Below, piece after piece: positions 10,389 through 20,516 of a stretch of DNA of 64,000 nt (position 1 is the stretch's first letter; each line of letters begins with the position of its first letter). This DNA is from Burkholderiales bacterium (GTDB lineage Bacteria; Pseudomonadota; Gammaproteobacteria; Burkholderiales; UBA6910). The translations under genes were made by a program, and so were the position numbers. The notes beneath the pieces are model-generated. The model saw only the letters and a list, made by a program, of their open reading frames with translations. It ran no database searches and was not told the origin of the DNA. The stretch is from positions 357,350 to 421,349 of the forward strand of contig BPKG01000003.1 of assembly GCA_026005015.1 (NCBI GenBank). Reading direction: 5' to 3'.

Positions 10389-10502
10389 CTTCGGGATCCC
10401 CTTGGAGCGACGACGTGGGCGCAACTATTCCATCACTTGACCCCCTTGTGCAATGCCAGACTCCATCGCCGGATCCGCCGGGACGACGACCTCCGCGCCT
10501 TG

Positions 10503-10548
10503 GCACCAATATGGTGCAGCAGGGCACAGCGACGCATCGATTCGGTGC
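10503..10548 (+). promoter_or_regulatory. Two NtrC-like enhancer boxes
   Basis: GCACCAATATGGTGC at 10503-10517 fits the NtrC pattern GCAC-N7-GTGC exactly and is nearly palindromic. GCATCGATTCGGTGC at 10534-10548 fits with one mismatch. Their centres are 31 bases apart, about three helical turns, as in the paired glnA enhancer sites of enteric bacteria. They stand about 95-130 bases before the predicted sigma-54 start site. Confidence 0.7.
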
Positions 10549-10610
10549 ATGGCGCAGGCCGATCCTCCCCCACCTTTATGCAAGCCCATGAACCGACGAA
10601 CGATTTTCCT

Positions 10611-10627
10611 TTGGCATAAAACCTGCT
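10611..10627 (+). promoter_or_regulatory. Sigma-54 (-24/-12) promoter of the porin-glnK-amtB operon
   Basis: TTGGCATAAAACCTGCT carries GG at 10613-10614 and GC at 10625-10626 with exactly ten bases between, the invariant sigma-54 geometry. Transcription would start near 10638, about 50 bases before the first gene. With the NtrC-like boxes upstream this indicates induction under nitrogen limitation. Confidence 0.75.
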
Positions 10628-10689
10628 GAACCGGCGGTGATTTCGTCTAGGCATCCTCCCAACCGCCGAATAGAAAGGAAGGAATCGTC

Positions 10690-11882
<1,193 letters not shown>

Positions 11883-11891
11883 GAGAATGTC

Positions 11892-13316
11892 ATGAAGCGA
11901 CTCATCGCACTCTTCGCCCTGTGCGCCTCCCTGGGGGTGGCGGCGCCGGCTCTCGCGCAGCAGAGCACCGAGGGTGCCGGCGTACCCGCTGCCGCGCAGA
12001 CAGAAGCCAAGCCGGCGGAAGCGGCACCCGTCACCGCTGCGCCCGTCCCTGCTCCGGCGGCCCCCGCACCAGCGCCGGCCGAAGAGAAGAAACCCACCCT
12101 CGACTCGGGCAGCACCGCCTGGATGATCACCGCCACGGTGCTGGTCATCATGATGACCATCCCGGGGCTGGCGCTCTTCTACGGCGGCTTGGTGCGCGCC
12201 AAGAACGCGTTGTCCATCCTGATGCAGGTGTTCATCACCTTCTCCCTGGTGTCGGTGCTGTGGGCCCTTTTCGCCTACAGCCTGGCCTTCACCGAGGGGG
12301 CGGGTGCGCTCAACAAGGTGATCGGAGGCCTGTCCAAGGCCTTCATGAAGGGCATCACGCCCGAGACCCTGAGCGGGGTGATTCCCGAGTACGTCTTCGC
12401 TACGTTCCAGATGACCTTCGCCGCCATCACGCCCGCGCTCATCGTCGGAGCCTTCGCCGAGCGCATCAAGTTCTCCGCAGTGCTTTGGTTCATGGCGTTA
12501 TGGCTCGTTTTCTGCTATGCGCCCATCGCCCACATGGTGTGGGGCGGCGGCTGGCTGGCAGACTTGGGCGCCAAGGACTTCGCCGGGGGCACGGTGGTGC
12601 ACGTCAACGCCGGGATCGCCGGGCTAGTGGGGGCGCTGGTGCTGGGCAAGCGGGTGGGCTACGGGCGCGAGCCCATGCCGCCCCATAACCTGGGGCTCAC
12701 CATGGTGGGAGCCTCCCTGCTGTGGGTGGGCTGGTTCGGCTTCAACGTGGGTTCGCAACTCGCCGCCGACGGCATCGCCGGCATGGTGCTCGCCAACACC
12801 CAGTTCGCCACCGCCGCCGCGGTGTTGGGCTGGATGTTCGTGGAGTGGATGGCGAAGGGCAAGCCCAGCATGCTGGGCGCCGCCTCGGGCGCCATCGCAG
12901 GGCTGGTGGCGATCACCCCGGCGTGCGGGTTCGTCGGGCCGATGGGCGCCCTGGTCATCGGGGCGCTGGCCGGCATCATCTGCTTCTGGGCGGTCACCAG
13001 CCTCAAGCACGCCCTCGGCTACGACGACTCGCTGGACGTCTTCGGCGTGCACGGCGTGGGCGGCATGCTCGGCGCGATCCTGACCGGCGTCTTCATGTCC
13101 GCCGGGCTGGGCGGCGTGGGCTATCCGGAAGGCGTGTCCATGGGCGGGCAGGTCACGAAGCAAATCATCGCCACCGCGACCACCATCGTGTGGACCGGCA
13201 TCCTGAGCTTCGTCCTCTACAAGGTGATCGACGCCGTCATCGGGCTGCGGGTCGCCGAGGAGGAGGAGCGGGAAGGCCTCGACGTCACCTCCCACGGCGA
13301 GAAAGCCTACAACTGA
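11892..13316 (+). CDS. amtB: Ammonium transporter AmtB
   Basis: 474 residues. A signal peptide (about 1-22, ending ALAQ) leads into a Pro/Ala/Glu-rich periplasmic linker up to about residue 70, then eleven hydrophobic helices. Pore features are visible: AHMVWGGGW with the first twin histidine, and VFGVHGVGGMLGAILTG with the second. It conducts ammonium across the inner membrane under nitrogen limitation and is gated by GlnK. The ribosome binding site GGAG stands six bases before ATG. The gene ends the operon; an intrinsic terminator follows 27 bases later. The long N-terminal linker is common in proteobacterial Amt proteins that keep their signal peptide. Confidence 0.95.
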   Translation: MKRLIALFALCASLGVAAPALAQQSTEGAGVPAAAQTEAKPAEAAPVTAAPVPAPAAPAPAPAEEKKPTLDSGSTAWMITATVLVIMMTIPGLALFYGGLVRAKNALSILMQVFITFSLVSVLWALFAYSLAFTEGAGALNKVIGGLSKAFMKGITPETLSGVIPEYVFATFQMTFAAITPALIVGAFAERIKFSAVLWFMALWLVFCYAPIAHMVWGGGWLADLGAKDFAGGTVVHVNAGIAGLVGALVLGKRVGYGREPMPPHNLGLTMVGASLLWVGWFGFNVGSQLAADGIAGMVLANTQFATAAAVLGWMFVEWMAKGKPSMLGAASGAIAGLVAITPACGFVGPMGALVIGALAGIICFWAVTSLKHALGYDDSLDVFGVHGVGGMLGAILTGVFMSAGLGGVGYPEGVSMGGQVTKQIIATATTIVWTGILSFVLYKVIDAVIGLRVAEEEEREGLDVTSHGEKAYN

Positions 13317-13343
13317 GCCATTGATCCTCTGAAGTCGGCCTGG

Positions 13344-13373
13344 ACGGGCGCCTGAGGGCGCCCGTTTTTTTTT
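13344..13373 (+). terminator. Intrinsic terminator after amtB
   Basis: ACGGGCGCC and GGCGCCCGT form a perfect nine-base stem around a TGAG loop, followed by nine T's. This is the clearest rho-independent terminator in the window. It separates the nitrogen operon from gshA. Confidence 0.93.
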
Positions 13374-13444
13374 GGCGAGCGTCCCCGCGCCGGGCTGGCC
13401 CCGGCCGGTTCCGGTAGTAAAATCCTGGTTTTCGGGAAGCTCCC

Positions 13445-14746
13445 ATGAACGTTCCCCATCTCACCACGGCCCAGTCCGGCCCCCTCCTGGATCTGGAGCG
13501 CTCGATCCTCAATGCCATGCCCGCGATCGAGCATTGGCTCCGTGGTCAGTGGCAGGAGCATGCGGCGCCGTTCTACGCCTCCGTGGATCTGCGCAACAGC
13601 GGCTTCAAGCTGGCGCCGGTGGACACCAACCTCTTTCCCGGCGGATTCAACAACCTCAATCCGGACTTCCTGCCCTTGTGCGTGCAGGCGGCGATGGCGG
13701 CGGTGGAGAAGATCTGCCCCGAGGCGCGGGGCGTGCTGCTGATCCCCGAGAGCCATACCCGCAACGTCCACTACCTGCAAAACGTGGCCGCCCTCGCCAA
13801 CATCCTGCGGCTCGCGGGGCTCCACGTGCGCGTGGGAAGCCTGCTGCCGGAGGTAACCGCCCCCAAGACGATCCCCTTACCGGACGGACAGATCCTTACC
13901 CTGGAGCCGCTCCAGCGCAAAGGCAACCGCCTGACCGTCGAAGGCTTCGACCCCTGCGCCGTGCTGCTCAACAACGACCTCTCGGCGGGGGTGCCGGAGA
14001 TCCTCAAGGGGCTAGAGCAGCCGGTGATCCCGCCCCTGGTCGCCGGCTGGAGCACGCGGCGCAAGTCGCGCCATTTCACCGCCTACGAGCGGGTGGCCAA
14101 GGAGTTCGCTGGGCTCATCGGCATCGACCCCTGGCTCATCAACCCCTACTTCGCCGCCTGCGGCCAGATCAACTTCAAGGAAAAGCGCGGCGAGGAGTGC
14201 CTCGCGGCCTACGTGGACGAGATCCTCAAGGACGTGGGCGAGAAGTACCGGGAGTACGGCATCCGCGAGGCGCCCTTCGCCGTGGTGAAGGCCGACGCCG
14301 GCACCTACGGCATGGGCGTGATGATGGTGCGGGACGCCAGCGAGGTGCGGGAGCTCAACCGCAACCAGCGCAAGAAAATGGCGGTGGTCAAGGAAGGGCT
14401 GGAAGTGCACGAGGTGCTGGTTCAGGAGGGCGTCTACACCTACGAGAACATCGACGACGCGGTGGCCGAGCCGGTGATCTACATGATCGACCACTTCGTG
14501 GTGGGCGGCTTCTACCGGGTGCACACCGCCCGAGGCAAGGACGAGAACCTGAACGCGCCCGGCATGCACTTCGTGCCCCTCGCCTTCGAGACCTCTTGCC
14601 TCACCCCCGACTTCACCGGCAGCCCGGACTGCCCGCCCAACCGGTTCTATGCCTACAGCGTGGTGGCGCGGCTCGCCCTGGTGGCGGCGGCGATGGAGTT
14701 GGAGCAGTATCTGGCCGAGCCCCAGCTCGCCGCGATCTCCGGCTGA
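13445..14746 (+). CDS. gshA: Glutamate-cysteine ligase, Acidithiobacillus-type
   Basis: 433 residues. It belongs to the proteobacterial family first defined in Acidithiobacillus ferrooxidans (TIGR02049), not to the E. coli-type or plant-type ligases. Recognisable stretches include LVPVDTNLFPGGFNNL-like sequence near residue 60, KADAGTYGMGVMMVRD (about 280-295), which resembles an ATP-grasp lysine/glycine loop, and the DHFVVGGFYRVHT segment. It makes gamma-glutamylcysteine, the first step of glutathione synthesis. It ends seven bases before gshB and the two are one transcription unit. The start at 13445 follows a GGAAGCTCCC sequence. Confidence 0.88.
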   Translation: MNVPHLTTAQSGPLLDLERSILNAMPAIEHWLRGQWQEHAAPFYASVDLRNSGFKLAPVDTNLFPGGFNNLNPDFLPLCVQAAMAAVEKICPEARGVLLIPESHTRNVHYLQNVAALANILRLAGLHVRVGSLLPEVTAPKTIPLPDGQILTLEPLQRKGNRLTVEGFDPCAVLLNNDLSAGVPEILKGLEQPVIPPLVAGWSTRRKSRHFTAYERVAKEFAGLIGIDPWLINPYFAACGQINFKEKRGEECLAAYVDEILKDVGEKYREYGIREAPFAVVKADAGTYGMGVMMVRDASEVRELNRNQRKKMAVVKEGLEVHEVLVQEGVYTYENIDDAVAEPVIYMIDHFVVGGFYRVHTARGKDENLNAPGMHFVPLAFETSCLTPDFTGSPDCPPNRFYAYSVVARLALVAAAMELEQYLAEPQLAAISG

Positions 14747-14753
14747 GGCGGGC

Positions 14754-15734
14754 ATGGACCTGCTGTTCATCCTCGACCCCCTCGACAGCCTCAAGACCTA
14801 CAAGGATTCCTCCTACGCCATGATGCGGGAGGCGGCCGCCCGGGGACATCGCCTCTGGGCCATGGAGCAGGGCGATCTCGCCTGGCGCAACGGCGGCGTG
14901 GTGGGCCACGCGAGGCCCCTTTCCCTGACCGATGACCTTCACGACTGGTACCGGGCGGGCGAGGCCGCCGAGACCCCCCTCGAGCGCTTCGACGCGGTGC
15001 TCATGCGCAAGGACCCGCCCTTCGACATGGAATACGTTTTCTCCACCTATCTCCTGGAGCTGGCCGAGGCGGCGGGGACCTGGGTGGTGAACCGGCCCCA
15101 GGCGCTGCGGGACTTCAACGAAAAGATGGCCTGCGCCCGGTTTCCCCAGTTCATCCCGCCTAGCCTGGTGACCCGCCGGCACGACCTGATCCGCGCTTTC
15201 CTGGAAGAGCACGGGGACGTGATCCTGAAACCCCTGGACGGCATGGGGGGCGCCGAGATCTTCCGGGTGCGCCGGGACGACCCCAACTTCAACGTCATCG
15301 TGGAGACCCTGACCCGCCACGGCGCCCGCTCGGTGATGGCCCAGCGCTATCTCCCCGACATCGTCAAGGGAGACAAGCGGGTGTTGGTGATCGACGGGGA
15401 ACCGGTGCCCTACTGCCTCGCCCGCATCCCTCGGCCCGGGGAAACCCGGGGCAACCTGGCGGCGGGGGGCAAAGGCGTGGCCCAGCCCCTCTCGCCCCGG
15501 GACCGGGAGATCGCGCAAAGCCTCGGGCCGACCCTCAAGGCCCATGGGCTCCTGCTGGTAGGCCTGGACGTCATCGGCGACTATCTCACCGAGGTGAACG
15601 TCACCAGCCCCACCTGCATGGTGGAGATCGCCCAGCAGACGGGTTTCAACGTGGCCGGCATGATGATCGACGCCCTGGAGCGGGGGGCGGCGCTACGGCA
15701 CGAGCGGCGCGACCGGCCCAAGGAAATCCCATGA
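14754..15734 (+). CDS. gshB: Glutathione synthetase
   Basis: 326 residues. An ATP-grasp enzyme that joins glycine to gamma-glutamylcysteine. The opening MDLLFILDPLDSLKTYKDSS and the ATP-grasp loop KPLDGMGGAEIFRV (about 160-175) match the family, as do the metal-binding EVNVTSPTCMVE and the substrate loop PRPGETRGNLAAGG. ATG at 14754 is chosen because it gives the canonical N-terminus; an earlier start in the same frame would lie inside gshA. It follows gshA by seven bases. Confidence 0.95.
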   Translation: MDLLFILDPLDSLKTYKDSSYAMMREAAARGHRLWAMEQGDLAWRNGGVVGHARPLSLTDDLHDWYRAGEAAETPLERFDAVLMRKDPPFDMEYVFSTYLLELAEAAGTWVVNRPQALRDFNEKMACARFPQFIPPSLVTRRHDLIRAFLEEHGDVILKPLDGMGGAEIFRVRRDDPNFNVIVETLTRHGARSVMAQRYLPDIVKGDKRVLVIDGEPVPYCLARIPRPGETRGNLAAGGKGVAQPLSPRDREIAQSLGPTLKAHGLLLVGLDVIGDYLTEVNVTSPTCMVEIAQQTGFNVAGMMIDALERGAALRHERRDRPKEIP

Positions 15735-15786
15735 CGAGCTGCTGGAAAGCGCGCGGGGCCATGGCTTAAGCTTTCGTCCGGCGCTT

Positions 15787-16878
15787 GTGGCTCGATTGCC
15801 TCTTTCCCCGCACCGTTTGCGGTCCCAGCGATTTTGGCGCTTCCCGCTCCTGGCGCTCGCCCTTGGGGGCTGCGGGGGCGAGCCGGTCCACCAGGAGCAG
15901 GCCTACGTCTTCGGCACCCTGGTAGAGGTGACCCTGTACGGGGAGCCCGAGCCCCGCGCCCGGGCCCTCGCCCGGGAGGTGTTCCGGGAGTTCCAGCGCC
16001 TGCACGACCAGTACCACGCCTGGAAGCCGAGCCGGTTGACCGCCCTCAACGCGGCATTCGCCGCAGGCCCCCAGCCCGTGCCGGTGGAGGAGGAGCTCGC
16101 CGGTTTCATCCGGGAGGCGACCGAGCTCTCCCGCCGCTCCGGAGGGCTGTTCAACCCGGCCATCGGCCGCCTGGTGGCGCTGTGGGGCTTCCACGGGGAA
16201 ACCTTCGAGCCGCGCCTGCCGGAGGCCGGCGCCGTGGCCCGGCTCGTGGCCCAGCGCCCCGCCATGGAAGACATCGTTCTGGCGCAAGGAACCGCGGCGA
16301 GCCGCAACCCGGCGGTGCAGCTCGACTTCGGGGGCTACCTCAAGGGCAAGGCCCTGGACCACGCGGCCCGGCTGCTACGGGGGAAAGGGGTGGCCAACGC
16401 CCTCATCAACGTGGGGGGCAACGTGCTCGCCCTGGGCCGCCGGGGGGATCGGCCCTGGCGCGTGGGCATCCAGCACCCGCGCAAGCCCGGGCCCATCGCC
16501 GTGCTCGATCTCCAGGACGGGGAGGCGATCGGTACCTCCGGCGACTACCAGCGGTATTTCGAGCTGGACGGCCGGCGCTACTGCCATCTCATCGACCCGC
16601 GTACCGGCCTGCCGGGGCAAAGCGCCCAATCGGCCACGGTGCTGGCCCCGCCCGGCCCGGACGCCGGAACCTTGTCGGATGCGGCCTCCAAGCCCGTGTT
16701 CCTGGCGGGCCTTGAGGGGTTTCCCGCCTCGGCCCGGACCATGGGCACCCCGGCGGCCCTCTTGATCGACGCCCAGGGCGGACTCCATGTCACGCCGGAG
16801 CTGGAGGCGCGCCTGAGCCTGGTGGACCGGGAAGCCAGGAGCCTGCCCGCGCCGCCTGGGCCGGTGGCTTTGCAGTAA
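15787..16878 (+). CDS. apbE: FAD:protein FMN transferase (ApbE), lipoprotein
   Basis: 363 residues from a GTG start; no ATG precedes the lipobox. The N-terminus is basic, then hydrophobic, ending LALGGC, a lipoprotein signal with Cys near residue 29, so the protein is exported and anchored. ApbE motifs are present: NVGGNVLALG, EAIGTSGDYQRYF and HLIDPRTGLPG. It attaches FMN through a phosphodiester bond to Thr/Ser in targets such as NqrB/NqrC, RnfD/RnfG or NosR. No such target is encoded in the window. It follows gshB by 52 bases and may be part of the same transcript. Confidence 0.92.
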   Translation: MARLPLSPHRLRSQRFWRFPLLALALGGCGGEPVHQEQAYVFGTLVEVTLYGEPEPRARALAREVFREFQRLHDQYHAWKPSRLTALNAAFAAGPQPVPVEEELAGFIREATELSRRSGGLFNPAIGRLVALWGFHGETFEPRLPEAGAVARLVAQRPAMEDIVLAQGTAASRNPAVQLDFGGYLKGKALDHAARLLRGKGVANALINVGGNVLALGRRGDRPWRVGIQHPRKPGPIAVLDLQDGEAIGTSGDYQRYFELDGRRYCHLIDPRTGLPGQSAQSATVLAPPGPDAGTLSDAASKPVFLAGLEGFPASARTMGTPAALLIDAQGGLHVTPELEARLSLVDREARSLPAPPGPVALQ

Positions 16879-16908
16879 AATCATCTTATTGAACTTGGGG
16901 GACAACCC

Positions 16909-17328
16909 ATGGTAGGCATCCTGATCGTCGCCCACGGCACCCTGGGCGAGAGCCTGATCCACTGCGCCAGCCACGTGATGGGCAGCCGCCCGCTGCAGCT
17001 CATGCAGGTGGGGGTGACGGTCCACGACGACCCGGAGGCGATCCTGCCCCAGGCGCTCAAGCTGGTGAAGCAACTGGACCAGGGGGACGGGGTGCTGGTG
17101 CTCTCGGACATCTGCGGCGGAACGCCGTGCAACATCGCCTGCCGCCTGCGGGTGCCCGGGCGCGTGGAAGTGGTGGCTGGGGTGAGCCTGCCCATGCTGA
17201 TCCGCGCCCTCACCTACCGCAACGAGCCGCTCGCCACGGTGATCGCCAAGGCGCTTTCCGGCGGCATCGAAGGCGTCATGCATCTTGCGGCGAGCGACCC
17301 CCAGCGGAATGTTGCGACGGGACGTTGA
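16909..17328 (+). CDS. PTS EIIA component, mannose/fructose family
   Basis: 139 residues. The N-terminal VGILIVAHG carries the phosphoryl-accepting histidine at residue 9, and VLVLSDICGGTPCN is the second family motif. In betaproteobacteria such lone EIIA-Man proteins usually sit with HPr and EI but without an EIIB/EIIC permease, so they are thought to signal rather than transport sugar. That is the case here. Its last 20 bases overlap the start of the HPr gene, so the two are translationally coupled. Confidence 0.9.
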   Translation: MVGILIVAHGTLGESLIHCASHVMGSRPLQLMQVGVTVHDDPEAILPQALKLVKQLDQGDGVLVLSDICGGTPCNIACRLRVPGRVEVVAGVSLPMLIRALTYRNEPLATVIAKALSGGIEGVMHLAASDPQRNVATGR

Positions 17329-17578
17329 GATCATCAACAAGCTGGGCCTCCACGCCCGGGCTTCCGCCAAGCTCAGCCAGCTCGCCTCCCAGTACCGGAG
17401 CGACGTATGGCTCTCCCGGGACGGGCGGCGGGTCAATGCCAAGAGCATCATGGGGGTCATGATGCTGGCGGCGGGGAAAGGCTCCCGCATCGTGATCGAG
17501 ACCGAAGGTCCCGACGAGGAAGAAGCGATGCAGGCCCTGATCGCCTTGATCGGCGACTATTTCGGCGAGGGGGAATAG
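17309..17578 (+). CDS. ptsH: Phosphocarrier protein HPr
   Basis: 89 residues from ATG 17309. GLHARAS carries the catalytic His15, and NAKSIMGVMML carries Ser46, the site phosphorylated by HPr kinase in many bacteria; its conservation suggests that a HprK is encoded elsewhere in the genome. The ATG at 17309 gives the normal N-terminus and is preceded by GCGGA, inside the end of the EIIA gene. EI follows 28 bases later. No sugar permease lies nearby. Confidence 0.92.
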   Translation: MLRRDVEIINKLGLHARASAKLSQLASQYRSDVWLSRDGRRVNAKSIMGVMMLAAGKGSRIVIETEGPDEEEAMQALIALIGDYFGEGE

Positions 17579-17606
17579 CCCGCCGCCCCAACCGGACCCT
17601 TCTGCC

Positions 17607-19331
17607 ATGAGCTTCACTTTGCACGGCACGGGCGCCTCCCCCGGCATCGCCATCGGCCGCGCCCACCTCGCCTCCCAGGCCAGCCTGGAGGTGGCCCATT
17701 ACGCGCTGCCCGAGTCCCGCATCCCCGACGAGGTAGCCCGCTTCAAGGCGGCGGTGAAGGCGGCCCGCAACGAGATCATCGCCCAGCGGGAAAGCCTGCC
17801 GCCCAACGCGCCAGCGGAGCTGGAAGCGTTCCTCAACGTCCATCTCATGATCCTGGAGGACGAGATCCTGTCCCGGGCGCCGATCCAGCGTATCCGCACC
17901 GAGCAGTGCAACGCCGAGTGGGCCCTGCGGATGCAGATGGACGCCCTCGTCGCCCAGTTCGACGAGATGGAAAACGCCTACCTGCGGGAGCGCAAGAACG
18001 ACGTGGTGCAGGTGGTGGAGCGGATCATGAAGGCCCTGCTAGGGCATCCGCCCGCCGCCGTCCCCGCGCCCGCCGCCGGCGAGCCCGTGATCTTGGTGGC
18101 GCGGGACCTCTCCCCCGCGGACGTGATGATCTACAAGCACCACCAGTTCGCCGCCTTCGTCACCGACCTGGGCGGCGCGACCTCCCACACCGCCATCGTC
18201 GCCCGCAGCCTGGGCATCCCCTCCATCGTGGCCCTGCGCCACGCGCGCCAGCTCGTCCGGGAAAACGACCTGGTGATCGTGGACGGCGGCGCCGGGGTGG
18301 TGGTGGTGAACCCGGACCGGAGCATCCTGGCGGAGTACGAGCTGCGGCGCCACCTGTGGGAGCTGGAACGGCAGAAGCTGAAGCGCCTGAAGAGCGCCAA
18401 GGCGGTCACCCTGGACGGGGTGCCGGTGGAACTGCAGGCCAACATCGAGCTGCCCGAGGACGTGGAGCAGGTGAAGGAGAGCGGGGCGAGCGGCATCGGG
18501 CTGTTCCGCAGCGAGTTCCTGTTCCTGAACCGCAACGACCTGCCCAGCGAGGACGAGCAGTTCGAAGCCTACCGCCGGGTGGTGCGCCAGATGAAGGGGC
18601 TGCCGGTCACGATCCGCACTCTAGACCTGGGAGCCGACAAGCAACTGAACGGGGCCCAGCGCTTCAGCGCCAATCCGGCCCTGGGTCTGCGGGCCATCCG
18701 GCTGTGCCTCGCCGAGCCGCACATGTTCCGCACCCAGTTGCGGGCAATCCTGCGGGCCTCCCATTACGGGCGGGTGCGCATCCTGCTGCCCATGCTCTCC
18801 AGTCTCTCCGAGCTGGTCCAGGCCCTCGCCCTGATCGAGCAGGCCAAGCGGGAGCTGGCCGACGAGCGGGTGAAGTTCGATCCCCAGGTGCCGGTGGGCG
18901 GCATGATCGAAGTGCCGGCCGCCGCCCTTATGCTGGAGGCGTTCCTGCGCCGGCTTGAGTTCCTGTCCATCGGCACCAACGACCTGATCCAGTACACCCT
19001 GGCCATCGACCGTACCGACGAGGCCGTGGCCCACCTCTACGATCCCCTGCACCCGGCGGTGCTGCACCTGGTGGCTCGGGTGATCGGCACCGCCACCCGG
19101 GCGGGGGTGCCCGTGGCGGTGTGCGGCGAGATGGCGGGGGACGTGGCGCTTACCCGCCTGCTCTTGGGCTTCGGGTTGCGGGAGTTCTCCATGCACCCGT
19201 CCAACATCCTCATGGTCAAGCAGCAGGTGCTGCGCACCGACCTCTCCCGGATCGCCGGGCTCACCCGGAAAATGCTCAAGGCCGAAAGCCACGAAAGGCT
19301 GCTCACCCTGCTCGAGCGGCTGAACGCCTAG
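17607..19331 (+). CDS. ptsI: Phosphoenolpyruvate-protein phosphotransferase (Enzyme I)
   Basis: 574 residues, full length. The N-terminal swivelling domain has GGATSHTAIVARS with the active His at about residue 194. The C-terminal TIM barrel has the PEP-binding signatures GIGLFRSEFLF and FLSIGTNDLIQYTLA, and the catalytic Cys at about 506 in AVCGEMAGD. It draws phosphate from PEP to HPr and on to EIIA. With the two preceding genes it forms a complete relay but no transport proteins are present, so regulation by PEP or carbon state is the likely output. Confidence 0.95.
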   Translation: MSFTLHGTGASPGIAIGRAHLASQASLEVAHYALPESRIPDEVARFKAAVKAARNEIIAQRESLPPNAPAELEAFLNVHLMILEDEILSRAPIQRIRTEQCNAEWALRMQMDALVAQFDEMENAYLRERKNDVVQVVERIMKALLGHPPAAVPAPAAGEPVILVARDLSPADVMIYKHHQFAAFVTDLGGATSHTAIVARSLGIPSIVALRHARQLVRENDLVIVDGGAGVVVVNPDRSILAEYELRRHLWELERQKLKRLKSAKAVTLDGVPVELQANIELPEDVEQVKESGASGIGLFRSEFLFLNRNDLPSEDEQFEAYRRVVRQMKGLPVTIRTLDLGADKQLNGAQRFSANPALGLRAIRLCLAEPHMFRTQLRAILRASHYGRVRILLPMLSSLSELVQALALIEQAKRELADERVKFDPQVPVGGMIEVPAAALMLEAFLRRLEFLSIGTNDLIQYTLAIDRTDEAVAHLYDPLHPAVLHLVARVIGTATRAGVPVAVCGEMAGDVALTRLLLGFGLREFSMHPSNILMVKQQVLRTDLSRIAGLTRKMLKAESHERLLTLLERLNA

Positions 19332-19338
19332 ATGACGC

Positions 19339-19344
19339 TATAAT
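19339..19344 (+). promoter_or_regulatory. Putative -10 element before metX
   Basis: Perfect TATAAT 33 bases before the metX ATG, just after the ptsI stop. No convincing -35 hexamer is seen. It suggests that metX-metW has its own start besides read-through from ptsI. Confidence 0.4.
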
Positions 19345-19376
19345 CGCGCCTCGAATCGAGCGATCGCGCCATCTCC

Positions 19377-20516
19377 ATGTTCGATCCCACTTCGGTCGGC
19401 CTGGTCACGCCGCAGAAGGTCCGCTTCGACGAACCCCTCACCCTCAAGTGCGGGCGCGCGCTGGCGGGCTACGAGCTCGCCTACGAAACCTACGGGGAGC
19501 TCAACGCCGAGCGCTCCAACGCGGTGCTGGTGTGCCACGCCCTGTCCGGCAGCCACCACGTGGCGGGTTACCACTCCGACGACCGCAAGAGCGCCGGCTG
19601 GTGGGAAAATATGGTGGGCCCGGGCAAGCCCATCGACACCCGCCGCTTCTTCGTCGTGGGCGTCAACAACCTGGGCGGCTGCCACGGCTCCACCGGGCCG
19701 GCCAGCATCAACCCGGAGACGGGCAAGCCCTACGGCGCCTCCTTTCCCATCGTCACCGTGGAGGACTGGGTGGCCTCCCAGGCCCGGTTCGCCGATTACC
19801 TGGGCATCGAGCAGTGGGCCGCGGTGGTGGGAGGGAGCCTGGGCGGCATGCAGGCGCTGCAGTGGGCCATCGATTTCCCGACCCGGATCCGCCACGCCAT
19901 CGCCATCGCCGCGGCACCCAAGCTCACCGCCCAGAACATCGCCTTCAACGACGTGGCGCGCCAGGCGATCCTCACCGACCCGGACTTCCATCACGGGGAC
20001 TTCTATTCCCACGGGGTGGTGCCGCGCTGGGGCCTGCGGCTCGCCCGCATGCTGGGCCACATCACCTACCTCTCCGACGACTCCATGGCGGAGAAATTCG
20101 GCCGCGAGCTGCGCGCGGGGGACTACACCTTCGGCTGGGACATCGAGTTCGAGATCGAGTCCTACCTGCGCTACCAGGGCGACAAGTTCGCCAGCCATTT
20201 CGACGCCAACACCTACCTGCTGATGACCAAGGCCCTGGACTACTTCGACCCCGCCTATCCCCACGGCGGGGATCTTTCGGCGGCGTTCCGGCCGGCGCGG
20301 GCGGCCTTCCTGGTGATCTCCTTCAGCTCCGACTGGCGCTTCGCCCCGGGCCGCTCCCGGGACATCGTCAAGGCGCTGCTGGACAACAAGCTGGACGTGA
20401 CCTACGCGGAGATCCGCTCGGCCCACGGCCACGATTCCTTCCTCATGGAGGATCCCTACTACCACGCGCTCATGCGGGCGTACATGGAGAACATCGACAT
20501 CGGAGGCGGCCGATGA
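19377..20516 (+). CDS. metX: Homoserine O-acyltransferase (MetX family)
   Basis: 379 residues, alpha/beta hydrolase fold. The nucleophile elbow [10 protein letters not shown] has Ser at about 154; the Asp is in [12 protein letters not shown] and the His in SAHGHDSF. It acylates homoserine at the entry to methionine synthesis. Despite the usual name of acetyltransferase, many proteobacterial MetX enzymes linked to metW use succinyl-CoA, and sequence alone does not settle the donor here. The stop overlaps the metW start in ATGA, so translation is coupled. It supplies the route ending at metE and metH, 12 kb away. Confidence 0.94.
   Translation: MFDPTSVGLVTPQKVRFDEPLTLKCGRALAGYELAYETYGELNAERSNAVLVCHALSGSHHVAGYHSDDRKSAGWWENMVGPGKPIDTRRFFVVGVNNLGGCHGSTGPASINPETGKPYGASFPIVTVEDWVASQARFADYLGIEQWAAVVGGSLGGMQALQWAIDFPTRIRHAIAIAAAPKLTAQNIAFNDVARQAILTDPDFHHGDFYSHGVVPRWGLRLARMLGHITYLSDDSMAEKFGRELRAGDYTFGWDIEFEIESYLRYQGDKFASHFDANTYLLMTKALDYFDPAYPHGGDLSAAFRPARAAFLVISFSSDWRFAPGRSRDIVKALLDNKLDVTYAEIRSAHGHDSFLMEDPYYHALMRAYMENIDIGGGR

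Noticed and set aside
10433..10654. Open frames on both strands in the gap before the porin gene
   Set aside because: They run across the NtrC-like boxes and the sigma-54 promoter and show no protein family. Treated as noncoding regulatory DNA.
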